This document shows positions 43,184 through 51,426 of a stretch of 64,000 nt of DNA, one piece after another. The notes under the pieces are model-generated. The model had not been told where the DNA came from, made no database searches, and was given only the letters and a program-made list of their open reading frames with translations. Both the position numbers and the translations under genes were made by a program. Every line of letters begins with the position of its first letter. The stretch's first letter is position 1. The stretch is from an uncultured Blautia sp. (GTDB lineage: Bacteria; Bacillota; Clostridia; Lachnospirales; Lachnospiraceae): contig NZ_CAKRNY010000010.1 in assembly GCF_934371575.1 (NCBI RefSeq), forward strand, positions 27,850-91,849, given 5' to 3'.

Positions 43184-45391
43184 TTACTCGGCTCCTCTTT
43201 TAAAATGACCTTTTGTAAACTCATATTCGCCGGACATCCTGCCTTTATGATAGGCAGCCACAAAATTCTCTGCAATCTCAGCCGTCTTTTCTCCACTTTC
43301 AACAGTAAAAGACAGCCGCACAGACGAAACTCCAAGACTCTTCACCCTGGCAGCCTCCTTCAGAAGACCATACGGAAGACTGTTGTAAATGATATTATAA
43401 CAAGGACCTGCTGCCTTTGTATTTCCCGTTTTCCATGGATCACAATAGCAGACTGCCGGAAATTCTTTATCATAACGGTCGCGTAAAACAAGTCTGTCCT
43501 CTCTGTGATTACAGCCGAAGGTATTTTTGCGAACGCACTGGGCGCTGTGCATCAGCGGCAGCAATCCGTAAACAACCATTTCACTGCCTGTATTTTCCCT
43601 GTGACGAAGCTCCTTCTCATTCAGCTCCAATGGAACTGTATTTCGAAGGATTTTCTGGTCTTTCCAGAAATGAATTGCTTCATCATTCCATGTATATAAG
43701 GAATGATCCAGCACACATTTATCAGCCAGTCCCAACTGTGCCAGCGCACTGTAGGATTCCAGATTCCGCACAAGAAATCCTGTCATGCCGGCTTCCAGCC
43801 ATTTCTCGGCCTGTTCTGCAAAGCCTTCCGGTGGATTTCCTCTCGTAATATGAGGCAGGGAAAGATACATTTCCTTTCCATTGGCAAGACCTGTCTGCAG
43901 ATATTTTTCCATTAATGCATATGGCAGGTAAACGCCATAGATTCCTGCCTTTCGACAGAGAACTTCTGCCGCTTCCTCATTTTCACAGGATGCATAAACC
44001 GGAATATAGTCCTCTTTTCCAAGAGAAACATTGTCACAGAGCAGGGTGTCGCCGATTTTTGGCTGAGGGTCAAATGCAATTCGTCGGATCCATTCCCCTT
44101 TTGCATCTCTTCTGTATTTCTTTACAAGGTTTTCTGTCAGCTCCTTTATTGCCTGATGACGCACCTCATTCAAGATCTTCATCGGGACAAAAACATCATC
44201 ATTCATCTGAATATCCAGATTTTCCCATGTAAAAACAGTATTTCCAAGCTTGTCCATCTGCGAAAGCACACGTTCCTTCGTTACAGGCTGATTCTTTGCA
44301 CACTGCACTTCACCGGCGTAAGCCATCGCTTCTGCACCCTTGCAGGATACATGGAGAAGGGCAGGAAGGCCAGACGTAAGACTTAATTCCCCTTTTATTG
44401 GCACCTTCAAAGGCTTCGGTTCCAGAGAAACCTCACCTGTTTTCTTCTCATTGGAAAACGCCATCATCTCAGGTCCGTTTCCCATCTGATAATAGCCTGT
44501 ACAGGAACCACCTCTGTTAAACAGATCCAGAAGATATTTTTTATCTTTTTCTGTGACACAGTAATTCTCCGGACCTTTTTCAAATAAAAGATCCAGATAT
44601 TTCCGATACATGCCTGTAACACCTGCAGTATAAGCCGGCTGTTTCATCCTGCCTTCAATTTTCAGGGAAGTAACTCCTGCCGCGATAATCTCCGGCAAAA
44701 TCTCAATGGTACAGATATCCTTCAGACTTAATGGGCAAAAATCCCCTTTTCCATATTCTTTGGTCTTGAAATTCTTCACCTGATAAGGAAGCCGGCAAGG
44801 CTGTGCGCAGCGTCCTCTGTTTCCGCTTCTTCCTCCAATGAGGCTGCTCATCAGACACTGCCCGGAATAGCTGTAGCAAAGGGCACCGTGTACAAATGCT
44901 TCTATCTCAATAGGACAGGCTTCATGCATACGGGAAAACTCTTCCAGAGAGAGTTCTCTTGCAGCAACTACACGGGAAGCGCCCTGATCTGCCAGAAATT
45001 TCATCCCTTCCGGACCAGTCACGGTCATCTGTGTACTGGCATGAAGGTGAAGCCCCGGAAATTCCTTTTTCAAAAGGGAAAATACTCCCATATCCTGAAC
45101 AATCACTGCATCCAGGCCTGCATTATAATAAGGTTCCAGATAGGAAATCAGATTGTCCTTCAATTCTCTGTTTTTCAGCAGGGTGTTGACTGTAAGATAC
45201 AGCTTTTTCCCATAAATATGTGCCACATCAATAGCCCGAAGAAGCTCTTCTTCATCAAAATTCCGTGCGTATGCCCTGGCTCCGAACATTGCACCACCTA
45301 CATACACGGCATCTGCCCCAGCTCCAAGGGCTGCTTCAAAGCCCTCGTAAGAGCCGGCCGGTGCCAGCAGTTCTATATTGTTCCGCTTCAA
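43184..45391 (-). CDS. U32 family peptidase (RlhA/TrhP-like)
   Basis: About 735 residues. The N-terminal domain has ELLAPAGSYEGFEAALGAGADAVYVGG and the core ALCYSYSGQCLMSSLIGGRSGNRGRCAQPCRLPY signature with cysteines for an iron-sulfur site. Family members RlhA and TrhP hydroxylate rRNA or tRNA, so peptidase activity is doubtful. The frame is open to GTG 45445, but GGAGG six bases before TTG 45391 marks the better start. It is in an operon with zapA upstream and the SEDS gene downstream. Confidence 0.9.
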   Translation of the reverse strand: MKRNNIELLAPAGSYEGFEAALGAGADAVYVGGAMFGARAYARNFDEEELLRAIDVAHIYGKKLYLTVNTLLKNRELKDNLISYLEPYYNAGLDAVIVQDMGVFSLLKKEFPGLHLHASTQMTVTGPEGMKFLADQGASRVVAARELSLEEFSRMHEACPIEIEAFVHGALCYSYSGQCLMSSLIGGRSGNRGRCAQPCRLPYQVKNFKTKEYGKGDFCPLSLKDICTIEILPEIIAAGVTSLKIEGRMKQPAYTAGVTGMYRKYLDLLFEKGPENYCVTEKDKKYLLDLFNRGGSCTGYYQMGNGPEMMAFSNEKKTGEVSLEPKPLKVPIKGELSLTSGLPALLHVSCKGAEAMAYAGEVQCAKNQPVTKERVLSQMDKLGNTVFTWENLDIQMNDDVFVPMKILNEVRHQAIKELTENLVKKYRRDAKGEWIRRIAFDPQPKIGDTLLCDNVSLGKEDYIPVYASCENEEAAEVLCRKAGIYGVYLPYALMEKYLQTGLANGKEMYLSLPHITRGNPPEGFAEQAEKWLEAGMTGFLVRNLESYSALAQLGLADKCVLDHSLYTWNDEAIHFWKDQKILRNTVPLELNEKELRHRENTGSEMVVYGLLPLMHSAQCVRKNTFGCNHREDRLVLRDRYDKEFPAVCYCDPWKTGNTKAAGPCYNIIYNSLPYGLLKEAARVKSLGVSSVRLSFTVESGEKTAEIAENFVAAYHKGRMSGEYEFTKGHFKRGAE

Positions 45392-45465
45392 AGTATGTCC
45401 TCCAAATTCATTCGATAAACTCCTGGAAATGAAAAGAGGAATCACCTAGGCAATCCCTCCTGCTT

Positions 45466-45873
45466 TTATTTCAGCATTTCATCCAGTTCTTTTTCCAGTT
45501 CCTTTACTTTACCATCCAGAAGATTCTTCTCGTCCAGAGCCTCCTGCTCATTCTTCTGTGCTTCTTCTATCTGCATACGAAGGGAAATAAGCTCATGCTT
45601 CAGGTCGTACATCTCCTGATCCTTCTGCTGCAGATCAAGCTCGTAAGTCTCAACCTGCTTCTTCGCCTTGAAATAATCGTCTGTAATATTCAGGCTGAGA
45701 AGCATATGCTTGGTCTCCATAGGCTGTCTGCCGTATCCTGGCACAGTCTCCAGCTCTCCTATCTTCTTATTCATATATGACGCTACCTGCTGGAAATATT
45801 CCTCTGATTCATATCCTCCAAGAGTAATGATCTTACCCCCGATGATCACCTGTGCTGTATTCTTGACCGCCAT
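45466..45873 (-). CDS. zapA: Cell division protein ZapA
   Basis: A 135-residue FtsZ-ring stabilizer. N-terminal ZapA domain (NTAQVIIGGKIITLGGYESEEYFQQVASYMNKKI) followed by a long coiled coil (about 70-135, heptad-rich with Glu, Gln, Leu). AGGAGG nine bases before ATG 45873 decides the start. In relatives it usually follows ruvB directly; here an 11-kb element lies between them. Confidence 0.93.
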   Translation of the reverse strand: MAVKNTAQVIIGGKIITLGGYESEEYFQQVASYMNKKIGELETVPGYGRQPMETKHMLLSLNITDDYFKAKKQVETYELDLQQKDQEMYDLKHELISLRMQIEEAQKNEQEALDEKNLLDGKVKELEKELDEMLK

Positions 45874-46010
45874 TCGTTCAAGCCTCCTGTATCTTATACT
45901 GTACAATCCCGTATTCTCCGCTGCCAGCAGTCTGACAAAATCCGGGCTGTTCCTGTTTTATTTTCGTATCATAATTATGTAAGCACTCCTATTATAATCG
46001 AAAATTGTAG

Positions 46011-46020
46011 AAAAGTATAG
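46011..46020 (+). repeat. Candidate attachment core, zapA side
   Basis: AAAAGTATAG, repeated at 57352-57361. Flanking AT-rich sequence is also similar in both copies (T run then AAAATTAT), so the true core may be a little longer and imperfect. Confidence 0.5.
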
Positions 46021-46081
46021 GATTTTTTACAAAATTATGAAAAGTACCTGTTTTACAGGGGTTCCCGGACTTTGGTTTATT

Positions 46082-46103
46082 ATTTACCCCACTTTTTACC
46101 CCA
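46082..46103 (+). repeat. Integrase arm-type repeats, zapA side
   Basis: ATTTACCCCA (46082-46091) and TTTTACCCCA (46094-46103), 12 bp apart and in the same orientation as the copies at the other end. They lie between the candidate core and the integrase gene. Confidence 0.5.
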
Positions 46104-46133
46104 ATCCGTTTATTTTATGGAAAAAGGCAGCAG

Positions 46134-47282
46134 TTATAAAACTGCCACCTCATGAAATGCACCCTCTATCTGTTTCATTTCCTGCTGTTTCGTATTGGGA
46201 AGAACATGAGCATACAGATCCGCAGTCATGGCAAGGGAACTATGCCCCAGAATCATCTGCAGAGTCTTCATGTTTCCACCCTCTTCTATGTACCGGGTTG
46301 CAAATGTATCCCGGAAAGCATGATGAGTAAATCTCTCAATCTCCGTTCCCTGCTGCCGGAGCTGTCCCAGAACTTTGTCTATGGAATAACTCACTGTGTG
46401 GGATGCAATCGCCTTGGATCCATTGCTCCCCAGGAAGATGTTATTGCTCAGTTTTCTTGAGAAAATGTCCCCGTAGAAAATCGCAATCTTATCCTTTTGC
46501 ATTTGCAGAATCTTTTTTATTGTATCATTCATGGGAATATCTCGCTTGCTGGTCCCGGATTTTGGTGTTGTTTCCTCGATTCCTCCGCCTTTCTTCCGGG
46601 AAACTGTCTTAGTGACGTGGATCACGTTGTTTATGTAATCTATATCTCCCCACTTCAAAGCATTAATCTCGTTAATTCTCATACCGGTACAAAGGGAAAA
46701 GCAAAAGAACTCATACAGCCATTCATTCCTTGCGCCCTGTAGAAACGTCTGCTGCTCTTCCCTGGTCAATGCCCGGTGAATGGTCTCACTTGCATCTGGC
46801 CTGTCGTCTGTCCGAAGTGGCTTTATACCGGCAACAGGATTCTTGATAATAATCTCATCTCTGACAGCTTCATTCAACACGGATTTCAGCACAACCAGAA
46901 TCCCATTTACTGTTGAAGCGCAAAGCTTCCCAGACAATTCCTGTTGAAGCTTCACCACTGCACGCTTTTCAATTTTCTGCACTTTTGTCTTTCCCAGTAC
47001 CGGTTTGATATGATTGTCATATCTTGACCGTATTTCTTTAATGCTGCTATTCTTCACCACCCCGCCCCTGGATTTTTCCCATTCATCAAAATAAGCATCC
47101 AGAGTAAGGTTTTTATTTTCGTTATACAGGCCTGCCTTTATTGTCTCACGCAGCTCTGTTTCATTCTCTGCACATTCTTTTACGGTATGGCCATAGGCGC
47201 TGTATCGCTTTCCATTCACAGTAAAACGCTTCTCAAATAGGCCGTTTTCCTTTTTTCGCATTCCCGACGGAATTCTTGCCAT
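46134..47282 (-). CDS. int: Tyrosine site-specific integrase
   Basis: A 382-residue phage-type integrase. N-terminal AP2-like arm-binding domain (about 1-50), SAM-like core-binding domain (about 60-160), catalytic domain (about 170-370) with Arg202 in CTGMRINEINALKWGD, Lys near 246, H321xxR324 in HAFRDTFATR, His347 in LGHSS and Tyr357 in DLYAHV: a complete set. AAGGAG precedes the ATG. It is transcribed toward the element end and its candidate attachment site, as usual. It should catalyse integration and, with the excisionase-like protein, excision. Confidence 0.95.
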   Translation of the reverse strand: MARIPSGMRKKENGLFEKRFTVNGKRYSAYGHTVKECAENETELRETIKAGLYNENKNLTLDAYFDEWEKSRGGVVKNSSIKEIRSRYDNHIKPVLGKTKVQKIEKRAVVKLQQELSGKLCASTVNGILVVLKSVLNEAVRDEIIIKNPVAGIKPLRTDDRPDASETIHRALTREEQQTFLQGARNEWLYEFFCFSLCTGMRINEINALKWGDIDYINNVIHVTKTVSRKKGGGIEETTPKSGTSKRDIPMNDTIKKILQMQKDKIAIFYGDIFSRKLSNNIFLGSNGSKAIASHTVSYSIDKVLGQLRQQGTEIERFTHHAFRDTFATRYIEEGGNMKTLQMILGHSSLAMTADLYAHVLPNTKQQEMKQIEGAFHEVAVL

Positions 47283-47420
47283 TATACATCACTCCTTCCC
47301 GGCGATCTAGTAACTCACCAGGGTATTTCTCCACGCTCTTTTAGTATCTTTATCCCTCTGCTGTTCCTGATCAGACTGTTGGCGTAGCATTTCAGAAATC
47401 GGCAGCAGGACCGCACCGAC

Positions 47421-47456
47421 TCCTGGATTCCGTTTCCAGGAGTTGCGCCGGCGCAA
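47421..47456. repeat. Adjacent hairpins upstream of the integrase
   Basis: CTCCTGGA/TCCAGGAG (arms 47421-47428 and 47435-47442) followed directly by the perfect 14-bp palindrome TTGCGCCGGCGCAA (47443-47456). They lie in the 47283-47611 gap. A 90-codon minus-strand frame (47307-47579) crosses them, but it lacks a convincing ribosome binding site, so I treat this stretch as a control region for the integrase and not as a gene. Confidence 0.55.
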
Positions 47457-47611
47457 TTTGCTGAAAATATGTATCAACTTCGGTTTTCGTGAAAGTATTG
47501 CACTTTTGCAGATATTATTGTAAAATTTATCCAATGAGAGAAGTGATACCTGACCCCCACTTTTGGGTTGGGCCATCATTTCTCTTTTTTTGCAAAACGG
47601 ATATCACATTT

Positions 47612-47800
47612 TTATTTCATTTCAAGCAGCTGCGGTCTTTTCTCTTCCGCCAGGAGAAACACCTTCTGCAAAAAAATTTCTACCTGTGGATGCCGCATAG
47701 CTGACAACATCATCAATTTTATCTGCAGATAATCTTCTGGGGTTGCCTTTGACAATTCAAGAATAAACTCTGCTGCCAGTCGGGTGATCTGCGTTGTCAT
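47612..47800 (-). CDS. Small element protein, 62 residues
   Basis: Short, probably all-helical soluble protein beginning MTTQITRLAAEFILELSKA and containing PEDYLQIKLMMLSAMRHPQ. A GGAGGGCAGGAG tract precedes the ATG, and the ATG overlaps the stop of the upstream gene (ATGA), so it is translationally coupled. Similar short helical proteins occur in clostridial phages and integrative elements. Function unknown. Confidence 0.6.
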   Translation of the reverse strand: MTTQITRLAAEFILELSKATPEDYLQIKLMMLSAMRHPQVEIFLQKVFLLAEEKRPQLLEMK

Positions 47801-48111
47801 TGCTCCTGCCCTCCTGGCGCTTCCTTAATTGCTTCTGGAGCCTTCTTTACTTCCTGTTCCCATAATGTGTTAAAAGCATTTCTTACCGCTCTTAGCTTCT
47901 TTTCCGTTTCAACCATATAATCGAGTAAAATTTCTGACATAATACGACCGTTCTTCCAGTCATACACTTTCTGAAATTCTGTTTTCTCTGTTGAAAAATC
48001 ATTATATAACTGAACACTCTGAAATTTACCTTTCTCTATGGCGCATTCAGCTTCAGTCAAATTGTTATCCATATCAAACAGGATTTTTTTAATACTTTTT
48101 AAATTTTCCAA
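47797..48111 (-). CDS. Element protein of unknown function, 104 residues
   Basis: Soluble helical protein with an N-terminal half rich in charged residues (DMDNNLTEAECAIEKGKFQS) and a C-terminal Lys/Pro/Ala/Glu-rich tail. Start is TTG at 48111 with GAGGG eight bases upstream. It overlaps the 62-residue gene by 4 nt. The 5' leader of this gene is crossed by a candidate antisense RNA from the plus strand (48169-48243). No family recognised. Confidence 0.6.
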   Translation of the reverse strand: MENLKSIKKILFDMDNNLTEAECAIEKGKFQSVQLYNDFSTEKTEFQKVYDWKNGRIMSEILLDYMVETEKKLRAVRNAFNTLWEQEVKKAPEAIKEAPGGQEQ

Positions 48112-48132
48112 TGGTCTTACCCTCTTTTTCTC

Positions 48133-48162
48133 TTGATTTTGAAGACCAGATTCCTGTATAAT
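48133..48162 (+). promoter_or_regulatory. Strong plus-strand promoter of a candidate small RNA
   Basis: TTGATT (48133-48138), 18-nt spacer and a perfect TATAAT (48157-48162). No ORF follows; a terminator ends about 80 bp later. Confidence 0.65.
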
Positions 48163-48168
48163 GACAGA

Positions 48169-48243
48169 GATCTGGTTAATTCGTGGTTGCCGGGTTACTC
48201 GCCCCTGTCAGTGTTGGTAGCGCTGGCAAGGGCATTTTTATTT
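48169..48243 (+). ncRNA. Candidate small antisense RNA of the element
   Basis: About 75 nt between the promoter at 48133-48162 and a Rho-independent terminator: GCCC/GGGC (48201-48204, 48230-48233) continuing as TGTCAG/CTGGCA, then ATTTTTATTT (48234-48243). An upstream TTGCC (48187-48191) can pair with GGCAA (48225-48229) as an alternative fold. All neighbouring genes run on the other strand, so the RNA is antisense to the leader of the 104-residue gene. It resembles plasmid or phage counter-transcribed RNAs in layout only. Confidence 0.6.
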
Positions 48244-48263
48244 GGTCCATGTCTGTACCTCTC

Positions 48264-48443
48264 TCAATATCCAATAAATAACCAGTGAAAGAACATTCCA
48301 AATGGCAGTCCAACAGAAATTACAATCGTAACCAGCCAGTACAGGCAGTTCATTGCTTTCTGTCTGATCAGCTTCTTGATATGCTTCTTGAAAATCACTT
48401 TCCACTGTTCATAGGTCATCAGCTCTTTTCTATGCGCTGTCAT
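48264..48443 (-). CDS. Small single-helix membrane protein, 59 residues
   Basis: Begins MTAHRKELMTYEQWKVIFKK and has a basic stretch, then one membrane helix (about 34-57, LYWLVTIVISVGLPFGMFF). AGGGGCAGTAGGG precedes the ATG. Positively charged N-terminus suggests inside-in orientation. It sits in the minus-strand run of the element. Possibly a superinfection-exclusion or holin-like protein, but no family is recognised. Confidence 0.5.
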   Translation of the reverse strand: MTAHRKELMTYEQWKVIFKKHIKKLIRQKAMNCLYWLVTIVISVGLPFGMFFHWLFIGY

Positions 48444-48560
48444 TCCCTACTGCCCCTTTCATCTTCGCACCTTCTATGATTACCAGATATTTTCCCTTTT
48501 AATTTTGCTTTATTCCCCTTTAGGCTATAAATTGTGCCTTGAAGTGGTTTTCGACGGTTT

Positions 48561-49070
48561 TTAGTCTGTTTTATCATTGCTATTACAATGTTTCTTGTTA
48601 TTCTTGCGACTAGCTAACAGTTTCTCACCAATCGTTTTTCTCTGCTCTTCTGTTAAATCCATTCCTGGTTGAATCTTGATCCATGCAGTAGGAACATGTG
48701 CGCAGATAACCTCTCCTTCACCTGGAATCTTGTTAATTGCCACAATCTCACATTCTTCAGGATACTTCTCTGCAAGCTTTTTAATCCTTGTAATGTAACG
48801 CCCCTGTGAGAATGTAACAGTTGTACGCTTCTGGTCTTTTAGAAACTCAATGCAATTTTCTGCTGTTCCATTGAAATCTGGAAGAATTACCTCCCCAAGT
48901 TTCACTCCTGCTGCCTCTGCCAATCTCTCCATTGCATCCTCAGAAGCAAAACCATTTGTCATAATCCACTGGAAAGCTCTTTCTCCCAATCCAGTACTTC
49001 TGCAGATGCTCTCCTGTGTCAGCTTCTGATCAACCATAAGCTCCTGGTATTTCTTTGTGTTGAATCTCAT
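48561..49070 (-). CDS. Helix-turn-helix protein of the element
   Basis: A 169-residue protein. N-terminal XRE-like helix-turn-helix (about 10-60: LMVDQKLTQESICRSTGLG then AEAAGVKLGEVILPD), followed by a domain with TVTFSQGRYITRIKKLAEKYPEE and CAHVPTAWIKIQP that I know only as a widespread phage/element domain without function. AAAGGAG six bases before ATG 49070 marks the start; the frame upstream to 49163 is unlikely to be translated. Probably a regulator. Confidence 0.8.
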   Translation of the reverse strand: MRFNTKKYQELMVDQKLTQESICRSTGLGERAFQWIMTNGFASEDAMERLAEAAGVKLGEVILPDFNGTAENCIEFLKDQKRTTVTFSQGRYITRIKKLAEKYPEECEIVAINKIPGEGEVICAHVPTAWIKIQPGMDLTEEQRKTIGEKLLASRKNNKKHCNSNDKTD

Positions 49071-49163
49071 GTATTTCTCTCCTTTCTTTTCCCCGAAGGA
49101 GGTAGCAAGTGCCTGCCCTCGGCTATTTACTGAAAATATGTATCTCCTTGAAAAATCAAACAT

Positions 49164-49601
49164 TTATATTTTGATATCCAATAAGCAACCATAACTTTCC
49201 TTGTAGCTGTAGCCGCCCAGTATCTGCAGTAATTCCGCTTTGACCTGAATGCCTGCATCCATGACTGCTGCCAAGCCTGCCGCAAGTCCTCTTGGAACAT
49301 AACCAATAACAGTCTTGCGATTAATAGCTCGTAAATGGATTATGATCTGGATTGCATTCTTATCAAAACGATTTTCAGGATCTCTCACAAGCTCTGCCTG
49401 CATGGTCTCAACTGGAAACTGCTTCATGAATCCAAGTCTTTCCTGGATATTTCCAAATGTGGTACCAGCTGCACGAATTATCATAGATTCCTTGACCCGT
49501 TTCCATGCTTTCCGGAATGCCTGGGATAAAGAATACCCTTCCTTTCTCAGTTCATTTCCCATTGTACAAACCGCTTTCCTGATACTGGTTATCTGCTTCA
49601 T
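49164..49601 (-). CDS. HIRAN domain protein
   Basis: A 145-residue protein. After a helical N-terminal part (about 1-38), a HIRAN domain spans about 43-145: RAAGTTFGNIQERLGFMKQF, LVRDPENRFDKNAIQI, IGYVPRGLAAGLAAVMD. HIRAN domains bind 3' ends of single-stranded DNA in Rad5/HLTF relatives; stand-alone bacterial versions are common on mobile elements. AAAGGAGG precedes the ATG. Its promoter overlaps a TGTACATGTACA operator, so it is probably repressed while the element is silent. Confidence 0.85.
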   Translation of the reverse strand: MKQITSIRKAVCTMGNELRKEGYSLSQAFRKAWKRVKESMIIRAAGTTFGNIQERLGFMKQFPVETMQAELVRDPENRFDKNAIQIIIHLRAINRKTVIGYVPRGLAAGLAAVMDAGIQVKAELLQILGGYSYKESYGCLLDIKI

Positions 49602-49633
49602 GTTTTCCTTGCCTCCTTTCCTTTGATGATTAT

Positions 49634-49715
49634 ATTATAGCACATGTACATGTATATTCAATTCACATAATGCACAAACATGTACATATATTTTGATTTA
49701 TTTTGTACATGTACA
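49634..49715. promoter_or_regulatory. Divergent promoter region with repeated TGTACATGTACA operators
   Basis: Three palindromic copies: ACATGTACATGTA (49642-49654), ACATGTACAT (49678-49687) and TGTACATGTACA (49704-49715). The first lies between TTGAAT (49656-49661) and TATAAT (49634-49639) of the minus-strand HIRAN promoter. The third overlaps the -35 region of a plus-strand promoter with TATACT at 49733-49738 leading to the RHH and Uma2 genes. A repressor bound here could control both directions. Confidence 0.65.
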
Positions 49716-49809
49716 TACATTGTTATTTGTGTTATACTTACAGTAAGGTGGAGAAGGTCAATCCATATCTGGCCGCTCCTCGTATTAGTCAACAGAAAGA
49801 AGGTGTATT

Positions 49810-49998
49810 ATGCCATTATCCGAAAGCCAAAAACAGGCGCGTTATAATTATGCAAAAAAAAGTTTGAAACGTATTCCCCTGGACGTCCAGAAAGAAAAGT
49901 ATGAGGAAATCAAGACTGCTGCCACTGCTGCCGGTGAATCCGTAAACGGCTACATCAAGAAAGCAGTAGATCAACGAATGGAACGTGACAATGCATAA
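49810..49998 (+). CDS. Ribbon-helix-helix (Arc/CopG-like) protein
   Basis: A 62-residue protein of Arc-repressor size: KRIPLDVQKEKYEEIKTAATAAGESVNGYIKKAVDQRM gives the beta strand and two helices of a ribbon-helix-helix dimer. GAAGGTG precedes the ATG. It follows the repeated TGTACATGTACA operators and precedes the Uma2 gene by 45 nt, so it is a reasonable candidate for the protein that binds them. Antitoxin function is possible, but the neighbour is not a typical toxin. Confidence 0.8.
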   Translation: MPLSESQKQARYNYAKKSLKRIPLDVQKEKYEEIKTAATAAGESVNGYIKKAVDQRMERDNA

Positions 49999-50043
49999 CT
50001 TTTATAACTCTGTCAACACTCTATCAAGAAAGGATGTGTTACT

Positions 50044-50586
50044 ATGCCATTACCACAGCGTGAAGATTACACTATCGAAGATATTTATGCTTTACCAGAA
50101 GGAACCAGGGCGGAGCTGATCGATGGTCAGATCTACTACATGGCGCCGCCAACCAGAAGACACCAGGATATTGTTGGCGCACTGTACCGGAAGATTGCAG
50201 ATTACATTGATTCCAAGAGAGGATCCTGTAAAACCTATGTCTCTCCATTTGCCGTATTTCTGAACGAGAATGATAAAAACTATGTAGAGCCGGACATCTC
50301 CGTGATCTGTGATCACAGCAAGCTCAACGATAAAGGGTGCACTGGTGCTCCGGACTGGATCATTGAAATTGTTTCTCCCGGCAGCAGACGAATGGATTAC
50401 TTTACCAAGCTGTTTAAGTACCGGACTGCAGGTGTCCGTGAATACTGGATTGTGGATCCAGCAAAAAATCTAATCCTGGTCTACAATTTTGATACCAGCG
50501 ATTCCGAACAATACACCTTTGCTGATACCATCAAAGCAGGCATTTATGAAGATCTGTTTATTGACTTCAGCCAACTTAATGTATAA
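50044..50586 (+). CDS. Uma2 family (DUF820) restriction-endonuclease-fold protein
   Basis: A 180-residue PD-(D/E)XK-fold protein. YTIEDIYALPEGTRAELIDGQIYYM at the start, then YVEPDISVICDHS and PDWIIEIVSPGSRRMDYFTKL, the D..E.V active-site arrangement of Uma2 proteins, and REYWIVDPAKNLILVY. Biological role of the family is unsettled; members are frequent on mobile DNA and in cyanobacteria. It is probably cotranscribed with the ribbon-helix-helix gene. Confidence 0.88.
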   Translation: MPLPQREDYTIEDIYALPEGTRAELIDGQIYYMAPPTRRHQDIVGALYRKIADYIDSKRGSCKTYVSPFAVFLNENDKNYVEPDISVICDHSKLNDKGCTGAPDWIIEIVSPGSRRMDYFTKLFKYRTAGVREYWIVDPAKNLILVYNFDTSDSEQYTFADTIKAGIYEDLFIDFSQLNV

Positions 50587-50738
50587 ATCAGTGGAATCCC
50601 ATTTCAGGATCCTATCTCTAGCCGTTTATTGCCTTTGTAATAAGCGGCTATTTTCGTTTATTTCCCTTTACCCTATAAATATACCCTTAAGCCGTTTTTG
50701 CCCCGTTTTACCATTTAATCCACATCATTGCGCACCTA

Positions 50739-51410
50739 TCACGCCGTACACTGCAAATACTGCATTGCTTTCAGCCGCTCCTTGCAGTCCTGGTAGATTT
50801 CTTTGTAGTTGTGTCCTGCTGCCATACCAGTTCTTAAAGTGTGTGCTATCAGATGCTCCACCAGGGACAAATCATCCAACTGTGAGCCGGCAGCAGTTGC
50901 CTTATCTGTGATCCCCACGGTCTTATATGCAAGCCTGGTACAATTGCTGTAATAATGATCTGCATGAGTACTTCCCTGCTCTTTGGCATATTCCACAAAT
51001 TCTTTGATAGCATCTGTTTCTGCCCTCCTGGTCATTCTCTCTTCCTGATCAGAGATCCTGTAGGCAACGGTTCCCTTTTCCTGGATAAGTTTTTCCATCT
51101 GGTTGAAAGCCTTTATGTACTGCAATTTCCATTCAAGGGCATTCTTCCCGGTAAATCCCATTACCAGAAGGGAAAAGCCGTCCCGATTCATCAGATACAT
51201 GGGGTATTTCTGTTTATTTTGAGGATGTATATAGTTGTTTTTTATAAACAGGGGGGCTCCACCATTTTAAGGACACCCCTTTCCAATCAGACCGGAGTAC
51301 ATTCTCTCTATTTCAAAAATAAGTTTGTCATGTCTTTTACCAAATTTCTCAGCCACCTGCAGACTGTCACATACTGCTGCATTGTTCTTTAAATAAACAA
51401 GTTCATTCAT
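50739..51410 (-). pseudogene. rha: Rha family antirepressor gene broken by one stop codon
   Basis: Start ATG at 51410 after AAGGGAG gives MNELVYLKNNAAVCDSLQVA and continues through HDKLIFEIERMYSG to GKGCP, then TAA at 51267-51269. The same frame goes on without shift as NGGAPLFIKNNYIHPQNKQ and joins the conserved YLMNRDGFSLLVMGFTGKNALEWK core, ending at 50739. The family usually has a Gln-like residue there, so one C-to-T change (CAA to TAA) is the simplest cause. Intact length would be about 223 residues, normal for phage Rha. Internal restart at ATG 51200 would make only the C-terminal 153 residues. Confidence 0.85.
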
Positions 51411-51426
51411 TCTTTTTCTCCCTTCT

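Noticed and set aside
47307..47579. 90-codon minus-strand frame upstream of the integrase
   Set aside because: Weak ribosome binding site, no recognisable protein features, and it runs across two perfect adjacent hairpins; more likely a control region.
48181..48243. tRNA-like sequence in the candidate small RNA
   Set aside because: No cloverleaf, no TTC loop or acceptor pairing; folds as a terminator hairpin.
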